A stretch of 64,000 nt of DNA from Crossiella equi (GCF_017876755.1 NZ_JAGIOO010000001.1:3581786-3645785); one strand, 5' to 3'; counted from the first letter of the stretch, positions 34,788 through 45,836 are shown. Numbers and translations: made by a program. The notes: generated by a model from the sequence alone, not told the origin.

Positions 34788-36584
34788 CTAATCTTGCACG
34801 GGCAGCCGCACCGTGAAGACCGCCCCGTCCGGGCTGTCCGCGGTGATCGTGCCGCCGTGCGCGAGGACGATCTCCCGCGCGATGGACAGACCGAGCCCGC
34901 TGCCGCCGGTGGTGCGCGCCCGCGCGTCGTCGGCCCGCCAGAACCGGTCGAAGACGAACGGCAGGTCCTCCTCGCGGATGCCGTGCCCGGTGTCGGAGAC
35001 GGTGACCACGGCCTGCCCGTCCCCGGCCCGCGCGGCGATGGTGACCACGCCGCCCTCGGGGGTGTGGCGGATCGCGTTGCCGACCAGGTTGCCCAGCACC
35101 TGACGGAGCCGCTTCTCATCGCCCACCACCACTGGCACCGGGTCGGCCACCGAGGTGACCACGGTGACCCCGGCGGCCGAGGCCACCGCCGCCTGCCCGG
35201 TGCGGGTGGCCTCGACGACCTCGGCCAGGTCGACCGGCAGGCGTTCGTAGGCAAGCGAGCCCGCGTCGGCCAGGGCCAGGGTCTGGATGTCCTCGATGAG
35301 CCGCTGCTGGAGCACCGCCTCCTCGTGCAGCGAGGCGAACAGCTCCGGGTCCGGCGGCAGCACGCCGTCGCGCAGGGCCTCCAGGTAGCCGCGGATGTTG
35401 GCCAGCGGGGTGCGCAGCTCGTGCGCGATGTCGGCGATCATCCGCCGCTGCCGCTCCTCGCTGCGCTGGAGCTTCTCGGCCATCCGGTTGAACGCCCCGG
35501 CCAGGTGCGCGATCTCGTCCCGGCCCCGTACCGGCACCCGTTCCCTCAGGTCACCGGCACCGAGCCGGGTGGAGGCAGCGGTCAGCGCCCCCACCGGGCG
35601 CAGCACCCGGCGGCTGACCAGCCACATGCCGAGCACCGCGACCAGGGCCACCCCGGCGGCGGCGAGCAGCGCGGGCAGCAGCGGCACCCCGCGCGGGGCG
35701 GGGGTGCTGCCGACGCCGAGGTGCAGCACCAGCGGCTCGGGCATGATCTCCTGCACCGACTCGCGGAACGCCTTGCGCACGCAGGTTTCCCGGTCCGCGT
35801 CGGGCTTGGGCAGGTCCAGGCACTTGAGCAGCGCGCCGATGCCCGCGCTGTCCAGCCTGTTGTAGGCGCGGCACTCCGCCAGCGCCTTGTTCCGGGGCCC
35901 GTCGGCCTGTTCGCCAGTCAGGTTGATCCACGGCACGCCGTCCGGCCGGGCCTGCTGCTCGACGAGGAAACCGCGCGAGTTGAGGCAGGACGCCGTCTGC
36001 GCGTCGAGGCGGTAGTTGAACAGCCGGGCGGTGAAGTTGTCGCCGTTGTGCCCCAGGATGGCGCCGGTCTTGAGCCGTTCGATGATCACCCCGGGGGGTA
36101 TGTTCGGCGGCGGGTTCGGGGTGGTCGAGACCGGCGGGACCGGGGCCGTGGTGGTCGGCGGGGCGGTGGTGCCATAGCCGAGCATGCGGAAGTCCCGCAC
36201 CGAGGCCGCCGGGGTGGGCACCGGGTCGATCAGCACCGGCGTCTCCCGCCCGACCGGCCGGGGGCTGCCGCCGTCCAGGGTGTCGCTGTCGGCGACCACC
36301 TTGCCGTACATGGTGCCCAGCTGGATGCGCTGCCCGGTGCGGTCCCGTAGCGCGCGCACCATGCCGGTGACGCCGTCCCAGCTGCCGCCGTGCAGCGCGC
36401 CGTAGGCGACCAGCTCCTCCTGGATCGTCCGGACCGTCTCGTCCCGGATCTTGGCCTCGGAGACGGCCTGCTGGTCGGCCTGGTACACGGTCAGCCACGC
36501 GGTCACCCCCGCGGCGGCCACCGCCACCACCGCGGTGAGCAGCAGCAGCCGCAGCCGCAGGCTGGTGTGCCAGCGAGCCCTCAC
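34788..36584 (-). CDS. sensor histidine kinase A of tandem system
   Basis: 598 residues. Membrane helices at about 12-33 and 302-323 enclose a ~265-residue outside domain with four Cys (200, 238, 255, 268) and a Pro/Thr-rich insert (about 140-165) absent from its paralogue. H-box DIAHELRTPL carries His388; N- and G-boxes are intact. GTG at 36584 overlaps the regulator stop. Confidence 0.92.
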   Translation of the reverse strand: MRARWHTSLRLRLLLLTAVVAVAAAGVTAWLTVYQADQQAVSEAKIRDETVRTIQEELVAYGALHGGSWDGVTGMVRALRDRTGQRIQLGTMYGKVVADSDTLDGGSPRPVGRETPVLIDPVPTPAASVRDFRMLGYGTTAPPTTTAPVPPVSTTPNPPPNIPPGVIIERLKTGAILGHNGDNFTARLFNYRLDAQTASCLNSRGFLVEQQARPDGVPWINLTGEQADGPRNKALAECRAYNRLDSAGIGALLKCLDLPKPDADRETCVRKAFRESVQEIMPEPLVLHLGVGSTPAPRGVPLLPALLAAAGVALVAVLGMWLVSRRVLRPVGALTAASTRLGAGDLRERVPVRGRDEIAHLAGAFNRMAEKLQRSEERQRRMIADIAHELRTPLANIRGYLEALRDGVLPPDPELFASLHEEAVLQQRLIEDIQTLALADAGSLAYERLPVDLAEVVEATRTGQAAVASAAGVTVVTSVADPVPVVVGDEKRLRQVLGNLVGNAIRHTPEGGVVTIAARAGDGQAVVTVSDTGHGIREEDLPFVFDRFWRADDARARTTGGSGLGLSIAREIVLAHGGTITADSPDGAVFTVRLPVQD

Positions 36585-37270
36585 CCCTGCTCCTCGGCGA
36601 ACTTGTACCCGCGCCCGCTCACGGTCAGCAGGTACCGGGGCCGGGCCGGGTCGTCCTCGATCTTGCGGCGCAGGTTCTTCACGTGCGCGTCGACCGTGCG
36701 CTCCAGCACGTGGTTGTCGAAGCCGAACGCGCGCTCCAGGATCTGCGGGCGACTCATCGGCACCCCGGGCTGGCGGGCCAGGGCGAGCAGGATGTCGAAC
36801 TCCTTGGCGGTCAGCTCGACCAGCGCGCCGCGCAGCCGGGTGGTGTAGCGGGCCGGGTCGATCTCCAGCTCGCCGGTGCGGATCAGCTCCGGCGCGGCGG
36901 CGGGCGCGGCGCCGCGGCGCAGCAGCGCGCGCACCCGGGCGGTCAGCTCGGCCGGGCTGAACGGCTTGACCATGTAGTCGTCGGCGCCCAGGTCCAGGCC
37001 GAGCAGCAGGTCGGACTCGGTGGAGCGCGCGGTGAGCATGAGAATGGGCACCTGGGACTCCGTGCGCAGGATGCGGCACACGTCCAGGCCGTCGACCTCG
37101 GGCATCATCACGTCCAGGACGATCAGGTCGGGCTTGCGGGTGCGGGCCAGCTCCAGCGCGGTGCGGCCGTCCGCGCAGGCCAGCACGCTGTGCCCGGCGC
37201 GTTCCAGGTACACGCGGATGAGGTGTGCCTGCTTGGCGTCGTCCTCGGCCAGGAGAATCCTCGCGCTCAC
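36581..37270 (-). CDS. OmpR-type response regulator A of tandem system
   Basis: 229 residues. AEDD (8-11), phospho-acceptor Asp53 (IVLDVMMPE), MVKPFSP, then a winged helix ending TVSGRGYKFAEEQG. GTG at 37270. It is the first gene of the regulator-kinase-regulator-kinase run and is divergent from a penicillin-binding-fold lipoprotein. Confidence 0.92.
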   Translation of the reverse strand: MSARILLAEDDAKQAHLIRVYLERAGHSVLACADGRTALELARTRKPDLIVLDVMMPEVDGLDVCRILRTESQVPILMLTARSTESDLLLGLDLGADDYMVKPFSPAELTARVRALLRRGAAPAAAPELIRTGELEIDPARYTTRLRGALVELTAKEFDILLALARQPGVPMSRPQILERAFGFDNHVLERTVDAHVKNLRRKIEDDPARPRYLLTVSGRGYKFAEEQG

Positions 37271-37304
37271 GCCACCCAGTGTCCCAAGTGGTCTGGCCGG
37301 GGCC

Positions 37305-37343
37305 GTGAAGAAACGGTGAAGGCCCGTGCGGGAAGCCGTGAAT
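37305..37343. promoter_or_regulatory. GTGAAG direct repeats at 11-base steps, candidate OmpR-type site
   Basis: GTGAAG at 37305 and 37316 (11 bases apart) and GTGAAT at 37338 (22 further) lie in the divergent region; an inverted copy TTCTTCAC lies at 37393-37400, near the -35 position of the lipoprotein gene. Eleven-base direct repeats are the usual footprint of OmpR-family dimers. Confidence 0.5.
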
Positions 37344-37411
37344 TCACCCGCCCGCACGTGATCGCACCGTCCCCGCACGGCTTCTTCGTCAGTTCTTCAC
37401 AAGGCCGTTCC

Positions 37412-37417
37412 TAGCGT
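37412..37417 (+). promoter_or_regulatory. -10 hexamer, leaderless start of the penicillin-binding-fold lipoprotein
   Basis: TAGCGT, seven bases before the ATG at 37425, with no ribosome site. Confidence 0.45.
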
Positions 37418-37424
37418 CGCGAAC

Positions 37425-38249
37425 ATGAGTCGCATGTGGACAGCAGGAGCGTTGTCGCTGGTCACGGCCCTGCTCGCGGCCTGTGGCAGCCCGGAAGTGG
37501 AAACCCTCGGACTCGGGGAGGAGCCCCCGCCCGTCGTCGTGGACGAGAGCCCGGCCCCGCAGGCCCGGGGCGAGCGCCCCGAGGTCCGGGTGAACGCCCA
37601 GGGGCAGTACTCCTGGGCGCTGCGCAACACGCGGACCGGCGAGGTGCGCGGCTCGGCGAACATGGACAGCTTCACCAGCACCACCGAGTCCATGATCAAG
37701 TCCTGGATCGCGGCGGACTTCCTGTCCGGCGCCTCACCCTCGCTGGCGCAGCAGAAGCTGGACGTGGTGCACCGGATGATCCACGTCTCCGACGACAGGG
37801 CCGCGCAGCAGCTCTACCTGAACCGGGGCGGTGACGCCGTGGTGCGGCGGCTCATCAGCACCTGCGGGCTGACCAGCACCAAGGTCCATCCGAACTGGTG
37901 GTCCAAGACCCGGATGAGCGCCAACGACGCGACCCGCATGGGCGAGTGCCTCTTCGACGGCCGGGCACTGAACCAGCGGTGGACCCAGCTGCTGCGCGAG
38001 GAGATGCGGTCCGTGGCCCCGGACAACAACTTCGGCATCGCCGAGGCACCGGGCCTGCGCGGCAAGGCGCTCGCGGTCAAGAACGGCTGGACCCGGCACA
38101 GCGCGACGGACAACTGGGCGGTCAACTGCCTGGCGGTGTGGGAGGACCAGGTGCTGGCGGTGGTCACGAGCTACCCGGCGCGGCTGGGCCAGAAGTACGG
38201 CGCGGCGATCTGCCGCCAGGTGGCGGAGCAGCTGTTCCCGGCCAGGTGA
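37425..38249 (+). CDS. lipoprotein with class A beta-lactamase/penicillin-binding fold
   Basis: 274 residues. Lipobox LAAC with Cys20. The three active-site motifs of the serine beta-lactamase/PBP superfamily can be placed: SMIK (Ser89-Lys92), SDD (122-124, in place of SDN) and KNG (219-221, in place of KTG). Two extra Cys pairs may form disulfides. The degenerate motifs argue against a potent beta-lactamase; a cell-wall binding or sensor-linked role is as likely. It is divergent from the tandem two-component systems and probably under their control. Confidence 0.75.
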   Translation: MSRMWTAGALSLVTALLAACGSPEVETLGLGEEPPPVVVDESPAPQARGERPEVRVNAQGQYSWALRNTRTGEVRGSANMDSFTSTTESMIKSWIAADFLSGASPSLAQQKLDVVHRMIHVSDDRAAQQLYLNRGGDAVVRRLISTCGLTSTKVHPNWWSKTRMSANDATRMGECLFDGRALNQRWTQLLREEMRSVAPDNNFGIAEAPGLRGKALAVKNGWTRHSATDNWAVNCLAVWEDQVLAVVTSYPARLGQKYGAAICRQVAEQLFPAR

Positions 38250-38250
38250 C

Positions 38251-38275
38251 GGGGGCCCGCCACGGGCGGGCCCCC
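38251..38275. terminator. terminator hairpin between convergent genes
   Basis: GGGGGCCCGCC (38251-38261) pairs exactly with 38265-38275; the loop is three bases. It separates the lipoprotein from the convergent PRPP synthetase gene. Confidence 0.75.
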
Positions 38276-38281
38276 GGCGGC

Positions 38282-39223
38282 TCACGCGTCGAAGAGCGCG
38301 CTGACCGACTCACCGTTGTGGATGCGCCGGATGGCCTCGGCCATGGCGGGCGCGATGGACAGCACCCGGAGCTTGGGCACGCGCTCCCCGGCCGGGATGG
38401 GCACCGTGTTGGTGCAGACGATCTCCAGCACGTCGGCCTGGTCCCCGATGCGCTTGAGCGCCCCGGCGGCGAACAGCCCGTGCGTGCAGGCCACCCGGAT
38501 CGAGCGGGCCCCGAGCTCGCGCAGCCGGTCGAGCAGCTCCAGGACGGTGCTGCCCTTGGCGATCTCGTCGTCCAGCACGATGACGTCCCGCCCGGCCACC
38601 TCACCGATGACGGAGCTGATCTGCACGCGGTCGTCCTCGAACCGCTGCTTGGCCCCGGCCGCCACCTTGACCCCGAGCAGCCGCGCGAAGTGCGAGGCCT
38701 CCTTGGCGTTGCCGAGGTCGGGCGAGACCACGGTGGTGTTGGACAGGTCGTACTGCCGGAAGTGCCCGGCCAGCTCGCGCAACGCGTGCAGGTGGTCAAC
38801 GGGCACGCTGAAGAACCCGTGCACCTGCGGCGAGTGCAGGGTCATGGCCAGCACCCGGCTGGCCCCGGCGGCCACGAGCAGGTCGGCGACCAGACGCCCC
38901 CCGATCGAGATGCGCGGCGCGTCCTTCTTGTCCGACCGGGCATACGCGTAGTGCGGCATGACCACGGTCGTCCGGGCGGCGGAGGCGCCACGCGCGGCGT
39001 CCAACATGAGCAGCAGCTCGACCAGGTTCTCCTGCACCGGCGTCACCAGGGGCTGGATGAGGAACACATCCCGCTCCCGGCAGTTCGCCTGCAGCTGCAC
39101 TTCGAGGCAGTCGTTGGCGAAGCGCTGCGTCCGCACCGGCCGCAGCGGCACGTCGAGCTGCGCACAGATCTCCGCCGCGAGTTCCGGGTGCGCACTGCCA
39201 CTGAAGACCGCGATGTCCCGCAC
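38282..39223 (-). CDS. ribose-phosphate pyrophosphokinase
   Basis: 313 residues. It makes phosphoribosyl pyrophosphate from ribose 5-phosphate and ATP. The start MRDIAVFSGSAHPELA, RSDKKDAPRISIGGRL, TLHSPQVHGFF and the PRPP loop VIVLDDEIAKGST (214-226) mark the family. GTG at 39223 with GAAGGG upstream is chosen over a longer frame without similarity. Length is typical of prs. Whether it is the cell's main copy or a second one cannot be told here, so no symbol is given. Confidence 0.9.
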   Translation of the reverse strand: MRDIAVFSGSAHPELAAEICAQLDVPLRPVRTQRFANDCLEVQLQANCRERDVFLIQPLVTPVQENLVELLLMLDAARGASAARTTVVMPHYAYARSDKKDAPRISIGGRLVADLLVAAGASRVLAMTLHSPQVHGFFSVPVDHLHALRELAGHFRQYDLSNTTVVSPDLGNAKEASHFARLLGVKVAAGAKQRFEDDRVQISSVIGEVAGRDVIVLDDEIAKGSTVLELLDRLRELGARSIRVACTHGLFAAGALKRIGDQADVLEIVCTNTVPIPAGERVPKLRVLSIAPAMAEAIRRIHNGESVSALFDA

Positions 39224-39403
39224 GAACTGGTTCCCTTCCCAGGTGACACGTCCGTTCCCGGATGGTAGGTGCCCCGGCGCCGGGCTGGGCGGGGAAGGTG
39301 TTGGGGGACACGCGGGCGAGCGGGCAGGCCGGGTGCCGGCCCGTGGTGGTCCGCCCGCGACGGGGACCACCACGAGCTCACCGCCGCACCCCACCGCCCT
39401 CAC

Positions 39404-40699
<1,296 letters not shown>

Positions 40700-40709
40700 C
40701 GGGTTCCTC

Positions 40710-41987
40710 TCATCGGGGGAGCACCGCCCCCGGTCCGCCGGAGCGAACGGCGGCCGGGGGTTCGATGTGACGCAGCCCCGGGGTCAGGGCCGCGTACCCG
40801 GTCGCCAACAGGCAGCCCACGCCGATGATGGCGAAAGCCGTTGCGGGACCGGAGAATTCGACGATCGGACCGGCCACCACCGCGCCCAGCGGGCTGGCCG
40901 CCAGCGACAGCGAGGTGATGCTCCCGATCACCCGGCCGCGCATCGCGTCCGGGGTGCGCTCCTGCATGACCACCGCGGTCACCGGGTTGATCGGCCCGGA
41001 CACCACGCCCACCACCAGGGCCAGCGCCAGCACCCAACCGAAGTGCGCGCTGAAGGCGAAACCGCCCAGCCCCAACGAGGTCAGCAGCAGCGAGACCAGC
41101 AGCACCGCCCGGCGGCTGGCCCTTCGCGCGAGGAGGCCGTACCCGATGGCCCCGAGCACCCCGCCCACCGCGAACACGGCGAGCACAAAACCGGTCTGCT
41201 CAGGCTTGCCCGCCTCGAACAGGAAGGCGGGCATGATCACCGAGGACAGCGGTGAGATGAACAGCACGACGAACATGCCGGTCAGCGCGGTGGCCCGCAG
41301 CGCCCGCTCGGTCCACACGAACCGCAGGCCCTGCCACACCGACCGCCAGTACGGCTCGCGCTCGACGGGGGCGGCGACCGGGGCGGCGCTGTCCGGGACC
41401 ACGGTGAAGGTCAGCAGCGAGGCCAGGGCGAACATGACCACGGTGGCCCACAACGTGTTCATCGGCCCGACCACCGCGATCAGCACGCCAGCCAGGCCCG
41501 GCCCGGCGATGCCGCCGATCCCGTCCACCGCCTCGCCCCAGGAGTTGACCTTCTCCAGGGGCAGCCCGGTGCGCCGGGCCACGTCCGGGCGCAGCGACTC
41601 GCGCGCGGCCATGCCCGGACCGTCGAAGACCGCGCCGAGTGCCACCAGCGCCAGGATCAGCCCGATGCCCAGGCCCACGGCCAGGTCCAGCAGCGGCAGC
41701 GCGGCCACCGCGGCGCCGCTGAGCAGGTCGGCCGCCACGCTCGACCGGCGCCGCCCGAACCGGTCCACCAGGGCCCCGCCGAACAGGGCGGACAGCACCG
41801 GCGGCCCGGCGGCGGCCGCGGCCACCACCCCGGCCAGCACGGCGCTGCCGGTGCGCTGCAGCACCAGGATCGGCATGGCCACACCGACGATGGCATTGCC
41901 CGTGACGGACAGCGCGGTCGAGCCGAGCAGGCCCCACACCGGCACACGGGATGGCCGCGCGGCCTCCCCGCTCGATTGGACGTTCAC
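40710..41987 (-). CDS. MFS transporter (drug-efflux type)
   Basis: 425 residues, about 11-12 membrane helices. It carries the MFS loop GALVDRFGRRR after helix 2 and resembles enterobactin/macrolide-type exporters (YVQRTGSA-like LQRTGSAVLAG, PVTAVVMQERTPDAMRGRV). GTG at 41987 is preferred: TATCGT lies seven bases upstream, a leaderless layout. ATG at 42014 is an alternative. Paired with the P450, it may export that enzyme's product or a toxic substrate. Confidence 0.85.
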   Translation of the reverse strand: MNVQSSGEAARPSRVPVWGLLGSTALSVTGNAIVGVAMPILVLQRTGSAVLAGVVAAAAAGPPVLSALFGGALVDRFGRRRSSVAADLLSGAAVAALPLLDLAVGLGIGLILALVALGAVFDGPGMAARESLRPDVARRTGLPLEKVNSWGEAVDGIGGIAGPGLAGVLIAVVGPMNTLWATVVMFALASLLTFTVVPDSAAPVAAPVEREPYWRSVWQGLRFVWTERALRATALTGMFVVLFISPLSSVIMPAFLFEAGKPEQTGFVLAVFAVGGVLGAIGYGLLARRASRRAVLLVSLLLTSLGLGGFAFSAHFGWVLALALVVGVVSGPINPVTAVVMQERTPDAMRGRVIGSITSLSLAASPLGAVVAGPIVEFSGPATAFAIIGVGCLLATGYAALTPGLRHIEPPAAVRSGGPGAVLPR

Positions 41988-41994
41988 GCCCCAA

Positions 41995-42000
41995 ACGATA
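41995..42000 (-). promoter_or_regulatory. -10 hexamer, leaderless start of the MFS-P450 operon
   Basis: TATCGT on the minus strand, seven bases before the GTG at 41987. Confidence 0.4.
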
Positions 42001-42075
42001 CACAAGTGTCTCATCCTTGGCCGCCGCGTTAACCCGTCCGGTGGCCGCGCCGAGCCGCCCCGCGGCGGGGGTGGA

Positions 42076-42081
42076 TAGCCT
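42076..42081 (+). promoter_or_regulatory. -10 hexamer, leaderless start of the membrane protein at 42088
   Basis: TAGCCT with a six-base gap to GTG and no ribosome site. Confidence 0.5.
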
Positions 42082-42087
42082 CGCCGC

Positions 42088-43371
42088 GTGGGGAGCGAGA
42101 AACAGCGGACCAGCCTGCCGATCAAGGACGTCGAGCGCTGGTTCCTCCGTGAGGGCATGCCGTTCGTGGTGCGGAACATGCGCAAGCACCCAGTGCTCGC
42201 GCGCTCGCTCCCAGCGCTGATGTTCTTCCTCGGCGCGATCACCGGCAACGCCGCGGTGAGCGCGGCCTGGCGCTACAGCGGCGCGCACCGGGGCCTGCCC
42301 GCGGTCGAGGCGGGCGACCGGATGTTCGACGACGACGCCTACCTGTTCACCGCCCTGGGTGTGTCCACCGTCACAGCGATCGGCGCCGCGGTGCTGTTCC
42401 TGTGGCTGCGGGAGAGCCGCCGGTACCTGCGCACCCGCACGGCGGGCATCGTCGGCGCCGCGGTCACCCTCGCGGCCGCCCCGCTCGCGCAGGGCCTGGC
42501 CTACTGGAGCTGGGGCGACGTGCAGGCCAACCTGGTCACCGCGTCCGGCATGCTGCTCATCGTCTACGTGTTCACCCGCGCGGGCATCGGCTCGCTCGTG
42601 CACTGGGCGGCCTGGCACCTGGTGCCGCACCTGGGCAACCTCGGCCGCCTGGTCACCCGGGCGGTGCCGCTGCTGCTGCTCCTGGTCACGTTCCTGTTCA
42701 TCAACACCGAGAACTGGCAGATGTCGGGCAACCTGGACCGCCCGCGACTGTGGGGCATCGCCTGGTTCTTCATCGCGATCATCGCGCTGTTCCTGTGCGT
42801 GCGGCTGCCCGAGGAGCTGCGCAAGCTGCGCGTGGAGATCACCCCGGAGTCGGTGCGGGAGGCATGCGCGGGCACCGAGCTGGGCCGCCTGGCCGACCAG
42901 CTCTCCGACGCCGAACTGCGCTTCGACCGGCACCCGATGAAGCTCGGCGAGCGGCTGAACGTGCTGCTCATCGCGTTCGTCAGCCAGGGCATGCAGATCG
43001 CGCTGCTCGGCCTGCTGGTGTTCCTGTTCTTCGTCACCTTCGGCGCGATCGCGATCAAGGACTCGGTGGCCGAGGCTTGGGTCGGCCACCCGCTCACCGA
43101 GGGCACCTTCTTCACCATCCCGATCCCGATCGAGGGCGTCAGCAACGAGCTGATCCAGGTCTCGATCGTGATGGCCGCCTTCTCCGCGCTGTACTTCGCC
43201 GTCTACGCGATCAACGACGCGGGCTACCGCGAGCAGTTCTTCGACGAGATCCTCACCGAGCTGCAGAAGACGCTGCTGGCCCGCGAGTGCTACCTGCGCC
43301 TGCTGGAGGTCGACGGACCGCAGTCGCCCGAGGGATGGACCCAGCTGGCGAAGGTCACCCGGCGGAGCTAG
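42088..43371 (+). CDS. hypothetical multi-pass membrane protein
   Basis: 427 residues with about eight hydrophobic segments and a charged cytoplasmic C-terminal tail. The N-terminal ~40 residues are basic and amphipathic. A hydrophilic stretch of about 60 residues (RLPEELRKLRVEITPESVRE and onward) splits the helices into two groups. No family is recognised. It is transcribed in the same direction as the CtpE-like ATPase 83 bases downstream, though each seems to have its own leaderless promoter. Confidence 0.75.
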   Translation: MGSEKQRTSLPIKDVERWFLREGMPFVVRNMRKHPVLARSLPALMFFLGAITGNAAVSAAWRYSGAHRGLPAVEAGDRMFDDDAYLFTALGVSTVTAIGAAVLFLWLRESRRYLRTRTAGIVGAAVTLAAAPLAQGLAYWSWGDVQANLVTASGMLLIVYVFTRAGIGSLVHWAAWHLVPHLGNLGRLVTRAVPLLLLLVTFLFINTENWQMSGNLDRPRLWGIAWFFIAIIALFLCVRLPEELRKLRVEITPESVREACAGTELGRLADQLSDAELRFDRHPMKLGERLNVLLIAFVSQGMQIALLGLLVFLFFVTFGAIAIKDSVAEAWVGHPLTEGTFFTIPIPIEGVSNELIQVSIVMAAFSALYFAVYAINDAGYREQFFDEILTELQKTLLARECYLRLLEVDGPQSPEGWTQLAKVTRRS

Positions 43372-43442
43372 CCGGTCCCCACTTCCGGTAGCCCGCCGGA
43401 GTGGACTCGCCCGCGCGCCACCTCCCGTCCACCCGCGGCGCG

Positions 43443-43448
43443 TAGAGT
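43443..43448 (+). promoter_or_regulatory. -10 hexamer, leaderless start of the CtpE-like ATPase
   Basis: TAGAGT with a six-base gap to the GTG at 43455 and no ribosome site. Confidence 0.5.
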
Positions 43449-43454
43449 CGCGCA

Positions 43455-45836
43455 GTGTCGACGACGGAAGAACCGGTCGCCGTCGCCGGGGTTGATCCCG
43501 CGCGGGGCCTGACCGAAGACCAGGTGCGCCAGCGCGTCGCCGCGGGCCACACCAACGACGTACCGGCCCGGGCCAGCCGCAGCATCGGCGAGATCGTCCG
43601 GGCGAACGTGTTCACCCGGTTCAACGCCATCATCGGGGTGCTGTTCGCGATCATCCTGGTGATCGGGCCGATCCAGGACGGCCTGTTCGGCATCATCATC
43701 GTGATCAACACGTTGATCGGCATCGTCCAGGAGGTGCGCGCCAAGCGCACGCTGGAGCGGCTGGCCATCGTGGGCGAGGCCAAGCCGAGCGTGCGCCGCG
43801 ACGGCCGCGCGGTCGAACTGGTGCCCAACCAGGTCGTGCTGGACGACGTGATCGAGCTCGGCCCGGGCGACAAGGTCGTGGTGGACGGCAGGGTGCTGGC
43901 GGCCGAGGCCCTGGAGGTCGACGAGTCGCTGCTCACCGGCGAGTCCGACCCGGTGGTCAAGCAGCCTGGCGACGAGGTCATGTCCGGCAGCTTCGTGGTC
44001 GCGGGCACCGGCGCCTACCAGGCCACCAAGGTCGGACGGCAGGCCTACGCGGCCCGGCTGGCCGAGGAGGCCAGCAAGTTCACCCTGGTCTCCTCCGAGC
44101 TGCGCTCGGGCATCGACCGCATCCTGACCATCATCACCTGGATGATCGTGCCGATCGGCGCGCTCACCGTCTACAGCCAGCTCGCCGGTACCGCGAACGT
44201 GCCGGACGCCATCCGCCGCATGGTCGCCGCGCTGGTGCCCATGGTGCCCGAGGGCCTGGTGCTGCTGACCAGCATCGCCTTCGCGGTCGGCGTGGTGCGG
44301 CTGGGCCGCCGCCAGTGCCTGGTGCAGGAGCTGCCCGCGATCGAGGGCCTGGCCCGCGTGAACGTGGTGTGCGCGGACAAGACCGGCACGCTCACCGAGA
44401 ACGGCATGCGCCTGGCCGAGGTGCGGGTGCTCGGCGAGCACACGGGCGAGGACGTGGCCAGGGTGCTCGCCGCGCTGTCCACAGTGGACCCGCGCCCGAA
44501 CGCGAGCCTCCAGGCCATCGCCGAGGCGCACCCGGACGCCCCGGGCTGGACCCCGACCGCGGTCGCCCCGTTCTCCTCGGCCCGCAAGTGGAGCGGCGCG
44601 GGCTTCGCCGGGTTCGGCGACTGGGTGCTCGGCGCCGCGGACGTGCTGCTGCCGAAGGACTCCCCGGTGCGCGAGCAGGCCGAGCGCGCCGGGTCGCGGG
44701 GCCTGCGCGTGCTGCTGCTCGGCCGTGCGGGCTGCGCGGTGGACGACGCCGCCGCGCCCGGTGCGGTCGACCCGGCCGCGCTCGTGCTGCTGGAGCAGAA
44801 GGTCCGCCCGGACGCCAAGGAGACCCTGGACTTCTTCGCCGCGCAGAACGTCGCGGTCAAGGTGATCTCCGGGGACAACGCGGTCTCGGTGGGCGCGGTG
44901 GCCGCCTCCCTCCAGCTGCCCGGCGCGGAGAGCCCGGTGGACGCGCGCACGCTGCCCGAGGGCAAGAAGGCCCTGGCCATGCCCGTCGACGGCGGCAGCG
45001 TGTTCGGCCGTGTCACCCCGGCGCAGAAGCGGGACATGGTCGGCGCGCTCCAGTCGCGCGGGCACACCGTGGCGATGACCGGTGACGGCGTGAACGACGT
45101 GCTGGCGCTCAAGGACGCCGACATCGGCGTGGCCATGGGCGCGGGCAGCCCGGCCACCCGCGCGGTGGCGCAGATCGTGTTGCTGGACAACAAGTTCGCC
45201 ACGCTGCCGTACGTGGTGGCCGAGGGCCGCCGAGTGATCGGCAACATCGAGCGGGTCGCCAACCTGTTCCTCACCAAGACCGTCTACTCGGTGCTGCTCG
45301 CGGTGCTGGTGATCGTCGCGCAGGTGCCGTACCCCTTCTACCCCAGGCACTCCACGCTGCTCAACGCCTTCACCATCGGCATCCCGGCGTTCTTCCTGGC
45401 CCTGGCGCCCAACACCGAGCGGGCGCGCAGCGGGTTCGTGCAACGGGTGATGCGGCTGGCGATCCCGGCCGGCGCGATCGCCGCGGTGGCCACCTTCACC
45501 GCCTACCTGATCGCACGTGCCGACCCGAGCGCCTCCCCGCAGCAGCAGAGCACCGCGGCCGTGGTGGCGCTGTTCCTGGTGGCCTTCTGGGTGCTCGCGG
45601 TGATCGCCCGGCCGTACGTGTGGTGGAAGGTCGTGCTGCTGCTGGTCATGGCCGCCGGGTTCGCCTTCGCCATTCTCATCCCGTTCGGGCAGCGCTTCTT
45701 CGACCTCGACCCCGAGCACGTGCCCACGCTGCTGATGTCGTTCCTGGTCGCCGGGATCGGCATGCTGCTCATCGAGCTCGCGTGGTGGCTGGACGGCTGG
45801 CTGCGGCAGGAGAAGGAGCGCGTGGCGCAGCCCTGA
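43455..45836 (+). CDS. P-type cation ATPase, CtpE-like
   Basis: 793 residues, close to mycobacterial CtpE (about 800), which has been linked to calcium uptake. It has the TGES actuator motif (LLTGESDPV), PEGL in membrane helix 4, the phosphorylation site Asp308 ([12 protein letters not shown]), and the hinge [17 protein letters not shown]. No N-terminal heavy-metal domain or CPx motif is present, so heavy metals are unlikely. Membrane-helix count and length fit a P2/P3-like pump. The ion is inferred from the homologue only. Confidence 0.87.
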   Translation: MSTTEEPVAVAGVDPARGLTEDQVRQRVAAGHTNDVPARASRSIGEIVRANVFTRFNAIIGVLFAIILVIGPIQDGLFGIIIVINTLIGIVQEVRAKRTLERLAIVGEAKPSVRRDGRAVELVPNQVVLDDVIELGPGDKVVVDGRVLAAEALEVDESLLTGESDPVVKQPGDEVMSGSFVVAGTGAYQATKVGRQAYAARLAEEASKFTLVSSELRSGIDRILTIITWMIVPIGALTVYSQLAGTANVPDAIRRMVAALVPMVPEGLVLLTSIAFAVGVVRLGRRQCLVQELPAIEGLARVNVVCADKTGTLTENGMRLAEVRVLGEHTGEDVARVLAALSTVDPRPNASLQAIAEAHPDAPGWTPTAVAPFSSARKWSGAGFAGFGDWVLGAADVLLPKDSPVREQAERAGSRGLRVLLLGRAGCAVDDAAAPGAVDPAALVLLEQKVRPDAKETLDFFAAQNVAVKVISGDNAVSVGAVAASLQLPGAESPVDARTLPEGKKALAMPVDGGSVFGRVTPAQKRDMVGALQSRGHTVAMTGDGVNDVLALKDADIGVAMGAGSPATRAVAQIVLLDNKFATLPYVVAEGRRVIGNIERVANLFLTKTVYSVLLAVLVIVAQVPYPFYPRHSTLLNAFTIGIPAFFLALAPNTERARSGFVQRVMRLAIPAGAIAAVATFTAYLIARADPSASPQQQSTAAVVALFLVAFWVLAVIARPYVWWKVVLLLVMAAGFAFAILIPFGQRFFDLDPEHVPTLLMSFLVAGIGMLLIELAWWLDGWLRQEKERVAQP

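Noticed and set aside
37425-38249. A beta-lactamase resistance gene
   Set aside because: SDN and KTG motifs are altered; the fold alone does not show hydrolysis.
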